From NCBI GenBank assembly GCA_964432205.1, contig CAYSMK010000009.1, positions 62,001 to 126,000 on the forward strand: DNA of 64,000 bases, read 5' to 3'. Below, piece by piece: positions 40,981 through 50,490 of this stretch (positions within the stretch are counted from its first letter, which is position 1; each line of letters starts with the position of its first letter). A model generated the notes under the pieces. It saw nothing but the letters and a program-made list of their open reading frames with translations. It did not search any database and was not told where the DNA came from. The translations under genes were made by a program, and so were the position numbers. Origin of the DNA: Geomobilibacter sp964432205 (GTDB lineage: Bacteria > Desulfobacterota > Desulfuromonadia > Geobacterales > DSM-12255).

Positions 40981-43488
40981 ATGAAAGCAGTCATCATGGC
41001 CGGCGGGTTCGGTACCCGCATCCAGCCCCTTACCAGCAGCGTTCCGAAGCCGATGATCCCTCTCGTCAACCGGCCGATCATGCTGCACATCGTGGAACTC
41101 CTGAAGAAACACGGCATTACCGACCTGATCATGCTGCTCTACCATCAGCCCGGCATCGTCAAGAACTTCTTTCGTGACGGTACCGACTTCGGGGTGAAGA
41201 TCACCTACGTGACCCCCCTGGAGGACATGGGGACTGCCGGGGCGGTCAAGTGTGCCGAAAAATACCTGGACGAGCGGTTTCTGATCATCAGCGGCGACCT
41301 TCTGACCGACTTCAACCTGCAAAAGATCATCGACTTCCATGCGGAAAACAAGGCGATTGCCACCATCACCCTCACGTCGGTCAAGGACCCGCTCCAGTTC
41401 GGCGTGGTCATCACCGACAAGGCGAAGCGGATCACCCAGTTCCTGGAAAAGCCCGGCTGGGGAGAAGTGATCTCCGATACCATCAACACCGGCATCTACG
41501 TCCTCGAACCGGAGGTGCTCAAGTACATACCGGAAGGAGAGAATTTCGACTTCTCCCAGAACCTTTTCCCGACGCTCCTGGAGAAAAACGAGCCGCTCTT
41601 TGGTTATCCGGCCAAGGGGTACTGGCGGGACATCGGCAACACCGATTCCTATCGGGAGGCCCACCACGACATCTTCCGCGGCAAGGTGAACGTACGGATC
41701 GACGAGCCGAAGCAGGACTTCGTGGGAAAGGACCTGCGGCTCGGCGCCGATGTCCGTCTGGGCGACCCGTCCCACCTCCAGGGGACGGTGGTGGTCGGCG
41801 ACAACAGCCAGGTCCTGGGCGAGGCGCAGATCAAGGATACGGTCATCGGCCGCAACTGCACCATTGAAGCGGGGGTCAAGCTCTCCCGCTGCGTCATCTG
41901 GGACAACGTCTACGTAAAGAAAGGCGCGAAGATCACCGACAGCGTCATCTGCAACAGTGTCCGGGTCGGCCAGGGGGTCGTGATCGAGGAGGGGGGGATC
42001 GTTGCCGAAGAGACCTCCATCGGTGAAGAGACCTACATCAAGCGGGATGTGAAGATCTGGCCCCGCAAGGTGATCGAGGCCGGCTCAACGGTGACGGCCA
42101 ACCTGATCTGGGGTGAAAAGTGGAAACGGTCCCTGTTCGAGGGGGCGATGATCAAGGGGCTGACCAACATCGAGCTGACCCCTGAGTTCGTTGCCAAGCT
42201 GGGGTGCGCCTATGGCACCTCGCTCCCCAAGGGGAGTTTCGTCCTGGGGGGACGTGATGCCTATCTCTCCTCGCGGATGCTTAAGCGGAGCTTCTTCGGC
42301 GGCATCCTCTCTGCCGGGGTCAATGTCAGGGACCTGAAGATGATCCCGCTCCCCATGGTCCGCTACAAGCTCAAGACCTTTGGCGAGGTGGGGGGCATCT
42401 TCTTCCGGCAGGCCTCGGACGATCCCGCCTCAACCGAGATCGTCTTCCTGGACGGCGACGGTCTCGATTTTTCCAGTGCCATGGGGAAAAACCTGGAGCG
42501 GATCTTCTATAAGGAAAACTTCCGGCGTGCCCACCACAAGGAACCGGGCGGGATCACCGAACTCCCGCAGGTAAGTGAGTTCTACCGGGAGGGGTTCCTC
42601 AGGACCATCGACCGGGAGGCGCTAAAAAAGCAGAACCTGAAGGTGGTCGTCGACTTCAACCATTCGCCTGCCGGCCAGGTCCTGCCGGCTATTCTGAACG
42701 AGCTCGGCTGCGAGGTGACCGGTCTCAACGCCTATGTGGACGAGGAGCGGGGCGCGAAAAAGGCCGAAGAGAAAGCGGCCAGCCTGCAGCAGCTGGCAAA
42801 GATCGTCGTCACCCTGGAGGCCCAGGCCGGCTTCTGGCTCGACCCTTCTGCCGAGGCGTTCACCCTGGTGGACGAGGCCGGCAAGATCTATGAGTCTGCC
42901 GAACTCCTGCCGCTCATGGTGGCTCTGCTCCTGAAGAGCGGCGCCAAGGGGATCTTCGCGGTACCCGTCAATGCCCCGTCCGTGGTGGAGCAGATTGCCC
43001 AGGAAAAACGGAGCCAGGTGACCCGTACCAAGAACAGCGAACGGGCCATGATGGAGGCGGCCCTCTCTTCCGAGGTGGTGCTGGTCGGCTCCATGGACGG
43101 CCGTCTCGCCTTCCCCCGCTTCCAGACAGCCTTTGACGGCATGTTTGCCATTGCCAAGACCCTGGAGCTGATCGCCGCCAGTGGCGTTCCCCTCTCCCGT
43201 ATCCATGCCGAGATCCCGCACCGGACTTTCCTGCAGACCTCCATCTCCTGCATCTGGGAGATGAAGGGGGGGATCATGCGCAAGATGAGCGAGGACAGTC
43301 TGGACAAGGAAGCGACCTTCATCGACGGGATCAAGGTGCACTTCGGCGAGGACTGGCTGCTGGTCCTGCCGGACCAGTACGCCTCCTGCGTACACCTGGT
43401 GGCCGAGGCCAAAGACCCCAAGACTGCCCAGAAGCTGCTGGACGAGTACAAGAAGAAGGTGGAGAGCTGGAAGAAGGAGCTGCAGTGA
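40981..43488 (+). CDS. Nucleotidyltransferase/phosphomannomutase-like fusion protein
   Basis: This 835-residue protein begins with an NDP-sugar pyrophosphorylase domain (about 1-235: MKAVIMAGGFGTRIQPLT, then NRPIMLH). Left-handed beta-helix repeats follow (about 245-375), and then a phosphohexomutase-like region (about 385-830). In the mutase part the usual catalytic loops look altered: ASDDP where TASHNP is expected, LDPSAEAF where DGDxDR is expected, GSMDGR where GEESGH is expected. It resembles the ManC-like fusion proteins of Geobacter and actinobacteria. Activating mannose- or glucose-1-phosphate is likely; mutase activity is doubtful. The ATG at 40981 is chosen over 40951 on N-terminal fit. 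Confidence 0.85.
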   Translation: MKAVIMAGGFGTRIQPLTSSVPKPMIPLVNRPIMLHIVELLKKHGITDLIMLLYHQPGIVKNFFRDGTDFGVKITYVTPLEDMGTAGAVKCAEKYLDERFLIISGDLLTDFNLQKIIDFHAENKAIATITLTSVKDPLQFGVVITDKAKRITQFLEKPGWGEVISDTINTGIYVLEPEVLKYIPEGENFDFSQNLFPTLLEKNEPLFGYPAKGYWRDIGNTDSYREAHHDIFRGKVNVRIDEPKQDFVGKDLRLGADVRLGDPSHLQGTVVVGDNSQVLGEAQIKDTVIGRNCTIEAGVKLSRCVIWDNVYVKKGAKITDSVICNSVRVGQGVVIEEGGIVAEETSIGEETYIKRDVKIWPRKVIEAGSTVTANLIWGEKWKRSLFEGAMIKGLTNIELTPEFVAKLGCAYGTSLPKGSFVLGGRDAYLSSRMLKRSFFGGILSAGVNVRDLKMIPLPMVRYKLKTFGEVGGIFFRQASDDPASTEIVFLDGDGLDFSSAMGKNLERIFYKENFRRAHHKEPGGITELPQVSEFYREGFLRTIDREALKKQNLKVVVDFNHSPAGQVLPAILNELGCEVTGLNAYVDEERGAKKAEEKAASLQQLAKIVVTLEAQAGFWLDPSAEAFTLVDEAGKIYESAELLPLMVALLLKSGAKGIFAVPVNAPSVVEQIAQEKRSQVTRTKNSERAMMEAALSSEVVLVGSMDGRLAFPRFQTAFDGMFAIAKTLELIAASGVPLSRIHAEIPHRTFLQTSISCIWEMKGGIMRKMSEDSLDKEATFIDGIKVHFGEDWLLVLPDQYASCVHLVAEAKDPKTAQKLLDEYKKKVESWKKELQ

Positions 43489-43493
43489 AAAGA

Positions 43494-43575
43494 CCGTTCA
43501 GCGTGCTGCGTTCAGCGTTCAGGAGAAACGATTCCAACTTTGTACGCAGCACGCAGCACGCTGAACGCTGAACGG
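43494..43575 (+). repeat. Inverted GTTCAGC/GTGCTGC heptamer arrays
   Basis: The left arm (43494-43523) reads CC + GTTCAGC + GTGCTGC + GTTCAGC + GTTCAGG. The right arm (43544-43575) is, in reverse complement, CC + GTTCAGC + GTTCAGC + GTGCTGC + GTGCTGC. So both arms are built from the same two heptamers in different order, separated by a 20-base loop. The whole gap before the GH57 gene is this structure; it leaves no standard Shine-Dalgarno site for the ATG at 43581. Confidence 0.85.
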
Positions 43576-43580
43576 ACTCT

Positions 43581-45782
43581 ATGAAACAGCCTTTGTCGGT
43601 CATATTTCTCTGGCACATGCACCAGCCTTATTACAAGGACCCGCTCCGGGGGGAGTATATCCTTCCCTGGACGTATCTCCATGGCATCAAGGATTACTAC
43701 GACATGGCGGCCATTGTGGATGAGGTGGCGGGGGCGCGGGCCGTGTTCAACCTGGTGCCGTCGCTCCTGGAGCAGCTTGAGGAGTATGCCGCCGGCCAGG
43801 CGGTCGATCCGTTCCTTTCCCGGGGCCGGATGCATCCCGCCGACATGGGAGATGATGACCGCTTGTTCATCCTGGAGAATTTCTTTGCCGCGAACCGCCA
43901 GCGGCTGATCGAACCGGCCAGGCGCTACTTCGAGCTCTTCTGCCTGGCGGGCGGCGATGGCGGGGAGCGGGCAAAGGACCGGCTCCGTCTGTTCCGGGAT
44001 CAGGACATCCTCGACCTCCAGGTCTGGTTTTTCCTGGCCTGGACCGGCGAGGCAGCCAGGCGCCGGCACCCGGCACTCCAGGAACTGGTGCGCAAAGGAA
44101 GCGGCTTCACGGCGGCCGACAAGGAGCTCCTCTTTGCCACGCACCGGCAGATCCTGGGAGAAATCATCCCCCTCTACAAGCGGTTGCATGCCGAGGGGAA
44201 GCTTGAACTGTCGGTCACTCCCTATTTTCATCCGATCCTGCCGCTCCTCTGCGACGTGCGGAACGCCCTTACCGCCATGCCGAAGGCGACCCTGCCGACC
44301 CTGCCGTTCAGCTTCCCGCAGGACGCCAGAAGCCAGGTCACCACCGCTGTCGACTATTTCACCAGACTCTTCGGCTTTGCGCCGTCCGGCATGTGGCCTT
44401 CCGAGGGGTCGGTATGCGACGAGGCCCTGGAGATCATTGCCGACTGCGGCCTCACGTGGGTTGCCACCGACGAGGGGGTGCTGCTCCATACGCTTCCTGA
44501 GGGGCTCGGTCACGGCCGCGAGGCGCTCTATCAGTCGTACCGGTTCCAGCGCGGCGCCGCAGATCTGGCGATGTTCTTCCGGGATCACGCCCTGTCCGAC
44601 CTGATCGGTTTTACCTATTCCCAGTGGGATGGTGCGCGGGCTGTCACCGATTTTCGCGAGCGACTCCTGGCCATCGGCCGCCAGACCCACGGTACCAGGG
44701 TCGTGCCGGTCATCCTGGACGGGGAGAACGCCTGGGAATACTACGAGGACAACGGCTATCCGTTTCTCACGAGTCTCTACCGGACCCTTGCGGATGACCG
44801 GGACGTGCGGCTCACCACCTGCTCGGCATTCCTGGCGGAACATCCGGTGCACCGGCGGCTGGATCACATTTACCCCGGCTCCTGGATCAATGCCAACTAC
44901 GGCATCTGGATCGGGCACCCGGAAGAGAATCTCGGGTGGGATTATCTGTACAAGGCCAGGGATGCGGCCGTGCGCAGCCATCCCCGGGTTGCCGAACTCC
45001 TTGCTGCCGGAACGGTCGCCGATTTCCCGAACGAGCCCGACGGGACTGCCGCCCTCATCTGTCGGTCGCTTTTCGCCGCCGAGGGGAGCGACTGGTTCTG
45101 GTGGTACGGTGACGACCACTTTTCGCCCCATAGCGATCGCTTCGACCTCCTCTTCCGCCGCCACCTGATGAACGTGTACCGGCTGCTGGGGCAGCCGGTA
45201 CCGGCCGAGCTGTACGAGCCGATCAAGAAGAAGAGCCCCGCCGGGTTCGTGCGGGAGCCGGCGGCCCTGATCTCGCCGGTTATCAACGGCATTGTGTCCG
45301 ACTACTTCGAGTGGCTTGCCGCCGGTCTCTTCGACCTCTCCAAGCAGGCATCGGCCATGCATTCGGCCGAGAGCATGCTCCAGTCGTTCTTTTACGGCTT
45401 CGACCGGCACTCCTTCTATTTCCGGGTCGACGGACAGCAGTCCCTGGAAAAGATGCTGCACCCGAGCGATGTCCTGACCCTGCATCTGATCAGCGATCGC
45501 GAGTACCGTCTGGTCATGGGGCTCAGCGGCGAACAGGGGCTGCTCCAGGTGCGGGACGGAGCCGAGTGGCACGACACCGGGACGTGCTGCCTCTGGAAGA
45601 TCATCAAGATCTGCGAAGCGCGGGTGCCGCTTGATATCCTGCATCCCGAGGCCGGCGGCTACCTTTTTGCCTTTCTCACCCTGACCCGGGGCGATGACGA
45701 AGTGGGGCGCTGGCCAACCGATGCCCCGATGCGGCTCAGGTACGTGGGACCGGAGCTGGAGCTGGAAACGTGGTTGATCTAG
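43581..45782 (+). CDS. Family 57 glycoside hydrolase
   Basis: This 733-residue GH57 protein starts FLWHMHQPYYKDPLRGEY, the family's first conserved region (HQP). GMWPSEGSVCDEALEI near 270 matches the second region, WVATDEGVL near 296 the third, and VILDGENAWEYY near 375 the fourth. The C-terminal 250 residues hold the usual helical and beta domains. GH57 enzymes are alpha-amylases, amylopullulanases, 4-alpha-glucanotransferases or branching enzymes; the subtype cannot be fixed by eye. It lies in a block with GalT-like and GlgA genes, which suggests a role in glycogen turnover. Confidence 0.9.
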   Translation: MKQPLSVIFLWHMHQPYYKDPLRGEYILPWTYLHGIKDYYDMAAIVDEVAGARAVFNLVPSLLEQLEEYAAGQAVDPFLSRGRMHPADMGDDDRLFILENFFAANRQRLIEPARRYFELFCLAGGDGGERAKDRLRLFRDQDILDLQVWFFLAWTGEAARRRHPALQELVRKGSGFTAADKELLFATHRQILGEIIPLYKRLHAEGKLELSVTPYFHPILPLLCDVRNALTAMPKATLPTLPFSFPQDARSQVTTAVDYFTRLFGFAPSGMWPSEGSVCDEALEIIADCGLTWVATDEGVLLHTLPEGLGHGREALYQSYRFQRGAADLAMFFRDHALSDLIGFTYSQWDGARAVTDFRERLLAIGRQTHGTRVVPVILDGENAWEYYEDNGYPFLTSLYRTLADDRDVRLTTCSAFLAEHPVHRRLDHIYPGSWINANYGIWIGHPEENLGWDYLYKARDAAVRSHPRVAELLAAGTVADFPNEPDGTAALICRSLFAAEGSDWFWWYGDDHFSPHSDRFDLLFRRHLMNVYRLLGQPVPAELYEPIKKKSPAGFVREPAALISPVINGIVSDYFEWLAAGLFDLSKQASAMHSAESMLQSFFYGFDRHSFYFRVDGQQSLEKMLHPSDVLTLHLISDREYRLVMGLSGEQGLLQVRDGAEWHDTGTCCLWKIIKICEARVPLDILHPEAGGYLFAFLTLTRGDDEVGRWPTDAPMRLRYVGPELELETWLI

Positions 45783-45912
45783 TTCGGGGCTCAGGGCTCA
45801 GGGCTCAGGGCGATAGAGCAGGGCTCTTCTCGCCCCGAATGGTTTTCCGCAGTTCCGAACCCCGAGCCCTGAGCCCCGAACGGTTTTACAGTTTTGCCCC
45901 GAACGGTTTTTT
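45783..45912 (+). repeat. Inverted CTCAGGG/TTCGGGG heptamer arrays
   Basis: Directly after the GH57 stop come TTCGGGG and three CTCAGGG units (45783-45811). From about 45853 the inverted arm is, in reverse complement, TTCGGGG, CTCAGGG, CTCGGGG, TTCGGAA. A further piece (GCCCCGAACGG) appears at about 45896, followed by a T-run. The structure fills the 139-base gap before the galT-like gene. The end of this stretch (CCCCGAACGGTTTTTT) could also terminate transcription. Confidence 0.8.
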
Positions 45913-45921
45913 GGAGAGTAT

Positions 45922-46947
45922 ATGTCAGAATTGAGGTGGGACCCGATCAAGCAGCACTGGGTAATCATCGCCACCGACCGGGGGCGACGGCCCCGGGATT
46001 TCCAGGTCGAGGCGGCCGGCGACAGCGGCGGGGTCTGCCCGTTCTGCTACGGCTATGAAGACAAGACCCCGCAGGAGATCTTTGCCATCCGGAAGTCGGG
46101 CGCACCCAATACGCCTGGCTGGCAGGTGCGGGTCTTTGCCAACAAATATCCGGCGCTCAGGATCGAGGGCGACCTGAAGAGCCGCGGTTACGGACTCTAC
46201 GATGTCCGCGAGGGGATCGGCGCCCACGAAGTGATCGTGGAAACCCCGGACCACAACAAGAGCATGGCCGACCTGACCGTGGACGAAATCGCCAACGTCC
46301 TCAAGGCCTATCGGGTCCGCCTGCTGGACCTGCGCAAGGACATCCGTTTCCGCTACATGGTTCTCTTCAAAAACCACGGTACGCGGGCCGGTGCCACCCT
46401 CAGCCACTCCCACACCCAACTGATCGCCGTCCCCCTGACCCCGCCGGTGGCCGCCACCGAGCTCAGGGTCTGTCGGGACTTCTATTCGGTCCGGGAACGG
46501 TGCATTTTCTGCGACCTGATCGAGTTCGAGATAGCCGAGGGGACACGGGTAGTGAAGGAGTCGCCCGACTACCTCCTGATCACACCGTACGCATCCTGCT
46601 TCCCGTTCGAGATGCGTCTCTATCCCAAACGCCACAGCCATGACTTTGCCCTGATGACCGACGCCGAATTGCCGGAACTGGCCGCGGCGTTGAAGGACAT
46701 GCTCATGCGGGTGAAAAGGGTGCTGAAGGACCCGCCGTACAATTTCATCCTACATACGGTGCCGCCCCATCAGCCACGGCCGGGAAAGCCCGACTACTGG
46801 GGGTCGATCCAGTGGGACTACCACTGGCATATCGAACTGGTTCCCCGGCTCACCCAGATTGCCGGCTTCGAGTGGGGAACCGGTTTTTACATCAACCCCA
46901 CCTCTCCCGAGGATGCGGCTGCCTTCCTCCGAGAGGCGGATATCTGA
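45922..46947 (+). CDS. galT: GalT-like nucleotidylyltransferase
   Basis: This 341-residue protein starts MSELRWDPIKQHWVIIATDR, as GalT proteins do. It has the zinc cysteines CPFCYG near 35 and the active site SHSHTQLIAVP (His-x-His-x-Gln) near 165. A second half follows, with CIFCDLIEF near 195 and PYNFILHTVPPHQ near 272. It would exchange UMP or AMP between sugar phosphates. Given the neighbours (GH57, GlgA) and no galE or galK, it may be an ADP-glucose-type phosphorylase rather than a Leloir enzyme; this is inference. GGAGAG precedes the ATG. Confidence 0.85.
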   Translation: MSELRWDPIKQHWVIIATDRGRRPRDFQVEAAGDSGGVCPFCYGYEDKTPQEIFAIRKSGAPNTPGWQVRVFANKYPALRIEGDLKSRGYGLYDVREGIGAHEVIVETPDHNKSMADLTVDEIANVLKAYRVRLLDLRKDIRFRYMVLFKNHGTRAGATLSHSHTQLIAVPLTPPVAATELRVCRDFYSVRERCIFCDLIEFEIAEGTRVVKESPDYLLITPYASCFPFEMRLYPKRHSHDFALMTDAELPELAAALKDMLMRVKRVLKDPPYNFILHTVPPHQPRPGKPDYWGSIQWDYHWHIELVPRLTQIAGFEWGTGFYINPTSPEDAAAFLREADI

Positions 46948-46949
46948 GA

Positions 46950-47033
46950 CAACAGTTGAGTTGAGTGGTCAAGTGGTTAACGGTACAGACCGAAGTAACG
47001 ACTAACGACTCAGCCACCAGACTACGTCACCAA
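46950..47033 (+). repeat. Imperfect short-repeat hairpin in the galT-glgA gap
   Basis: The left part has GTTGAGTTGAG and AGTGGTCAAGTGGTTAAC (about 46953-46981). The right part has AACGACTAACGACTCAGCC (about 46998-47016) and ends CACCAACC. Units of about 7 bases recur (AACGACT twice) and the two halves are partly complementary. It is the weakest member of the array family. Confidence 0.45.
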
Positions 47034-47050
47034 CCAAAGAGGTTTACCAG

Positions 47051-48508
47051 ATGAAGATACTGTTTGTGGCATCGGAAATGACTCCGCTCGCTTCGACGGG
47101 CGGGCTTGCCGATGTGATTGGTTCGCTTCCCAGGGAGTTAAAGATGCTCGGCCATGACGTCCGGGTGATCATGCCGTGCTACCGGACGTTGAACCGTCTG
47201 GAACTGCCGATCCGCAAGGCGAGGAAGAGCATCGAGGTTCTCAGCGGTTCCAGTTCATACAAGGGGTTCCTCCGACAGACGACGATCGACGATATTACGG
47301 TGTATCTGCTTGAAAGCCGTGATTTTTTTGACCGCGATCACCTCTATGGTCCTCCGGGAGGGGATTACCCGGATAACCACCGCCGTTTCGCTTTTTTCTG
47401 TCGTGGCGTACTCGATATGCTGAAACGGATGGATTTCCGGCCGGACATCCTCCACTGCCACGATTGGCAGACGGCCCTGCTGCCCATCATTCTCCGCTAC
47501 GAACACCACAGCGATCCGTTCTTTGCCGGGATGGCCACCCTCTTCACCATCCACAACCTGGCCTTCCAGGGGATCTTTCCCCGGGCTGCCCTTGAGGAGA
47601 TGGGACTTGACAAGACCTGTTACCGGATCGAACGTCTGGAGTTCTTCGGCCAGGTGAACCTGATGAAGGGGGCGCTCCTGACCGCCAACCTCCTGAATAC
47701 GGTTTCCCCCACCTACCGCAACGAGATTCTGACCCCGGAGCTGGGGTGCGGCCTGGACGGGGTGCTGCGTTCCCGTCGGGACGACCTGATCGGGGTGCTT
47801 AACGGCATCGACACGGTGCGGTGGGACCCGGCCACCGATAGGGCGCTGGCAAAGAATTACACCGCCAGCTCCCTCGCCGCCCGGCAGCTCAACAAGCAGC
47901 GGCTGCAGAAGCAGTTGGGGCTAGCCGTTGACCCGAACATCCCCCTGGTCGGCATCGTTTCCCGCTTGGCGGAACAGAAGGGATTCGACCTGATTGTCGA
48001 GACTCTTCCCCGCATCGCAGCGGAAAACATCCAGTTGGCACTACTCGGGGAGGGTGACGATCGTTATGTCCGGGAATTTGCCTCCCTTGCCCAGTCTGAG
48101 GGGAAGAAGATCTCCCTTTCGCTGGGGTACAATCCAGCCCTGGCGGCAGGCATCTTTGCCGGTGCCGACATCTTTCTCATGCCGTCCCGTTTTGAACCGT
48201 GTGGCCTGGCGCAGATGGTTGCTCTCCGGTACGGTGCCGTGCCGGTGGTCCATAAGGTAGGCGGGTTGGCGGATACCATCAGCGATGAGCGTTGCGGAGC
48301 GAAGGAGCCAAACGGCTTCACCTTTGACGACTATACCGCGACCGCCCTTTGGGAGGCGCTCCAGAGGGCAGTAGCGACATTTGGCGACAAGAGCTGCTGG
48401 CGGCGCATGGTGCGTAACGGCATGCGCCATAATTTTTCATGGGCCAGCTCCAGTCGACAGTATGACGACCTGTATCGGCGGTGTCTGGTGAAGAAACGGG
48501 GGTACTGA
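47051..48508 (+). CDS. glgA: Glycogen synthase
   Basis: GlgA (485 residues) is a GT5 enzyme extending alpha-1,4-glucan from a nucleotide glucose. The N-terminus is MKILFVASEMTPLASTGGLADVIGSLP. The C-terminal donor site MPSRFEPCGLAQMVALRYG is near 378 and GGLADTI near 406. The usual K-T-G-G-L loop reads S-T-G-G-L, with Ser15 at the position of the donor-binding Lys15 of E. coli. LHCHDWQTAL near 136 is intact. AAAGAGG is the ribosome site. Its stop overlaps a small ORF by one base. No glgC is nearby. Confidence 0.93.
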   Translation: MKILFVASEMTPLASTGGLADVIGSLPRELKMLGHDVRVIMPCYRTLNRLELPIRKARKSIEVLSGSSSYKGFLRQTTIDDITVYLLESRDFFDRDHLYGPPGGDYPDNHRRFAFFCRGVLDMLKRMDFRPDILHCHDWQTALLPIILRYEHHSDPFFAGMATLFTIHNLAFQGIFPRAALEEMGLDKTCYRIERLEFFGQVNLMKGALLTANLLNTVSPTYRNEILTPELGCGLDGVLRSRRDDLIGVLNGIDTVRWDPATDRALAKNYTASSLAARQLNKQRLQKQLGLAVDPNIPLVGIVSRLAEQKGFDLIVETLPRIAAENIQLALLGEGDDRYVREFASLAQSEGKKISLSLGYNPALAAGIFAGADIFLMPSRFEPCGLAQMVALRYGAVPVVHKVGGLADTISDERCGAKEPNGFTFDDYTATALWEALQRAVATFGDKSCWRRMVRNGMRHNFSWASSSRQYDDLYRRCLVKKRGY

Positions 48509-48663
48509 TGGGGGACCAGGAGCCGGAGAGCGAATTGACCCAATTGGCCCGGGAGGTGCGGAAGCTGGTGGAGGAGAATCGCACGTTTCTGGACCGGATC
48601 ATGGACGATGACTTCGAGCCGGAGGACGACGGGGAGTCCGGGGGAGATCTGCCGGTCGGTTGA
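48508..48663 (+). CDS. Small acidic protein coupled to glgA
   Basis: This 51-residue protein starts MGDQEPESELTQLAREVRKL and ends in an acidic tail (MDDDFEPEDDGES). Its ATG overlaps the glgA stop (TGATG), so it is probably translated by coupling. It has no membrane helix and one amphipathic helix. Similar short proteins (AREVRKLVEENRTFLDRIMD core) occur, as I recall, beside other genes in this group. Function unknown. It is convergent with the sensor kinase that ends at 48671. Confidence 0.6.
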   Translation: MGDQEPESELTQLAREVRKLVEENRTFLDRIMDDDFEPEDDGESGGDLPVG

Positions 48664-48670
48664 GTCCCGG

Positions 48671-50347
<1,677 letters not shown>

Positions 50348-50379
50348 ATAGGATTCTTTAATTAATTAAATTTTTCTCT

Positions 50380-50407
50380 ATTATAACTTTCTGTTGCATT
50401 TCGTCAA
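50380..50407 (-). promoter_or_regulatory. Strong promoter of the heme sensor kinase
   Basis: On the minus strand TTGACG (50407-50402), 16 bases, TATAAT (50385-50380). An AT-rich leader with the palindrome TTTAATTAATTAAA (50357-50370) follows and may be an operator. Confidence 0.7.
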
Positions 50408-50490
50408 TGTAGTCTCCATCATCATGCGTACCAAGCCGATGCGAGCGTTCATGACGCACGGATTCACCATATCTGCACGGAAGGATCAAC

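Noticed and set aside
43512..45644. 710-codon frame antisense to the GH57 gene
   Set aside because: Composition is that of a complementary-strand shadow; GH57 motifs are clear on the + strand.
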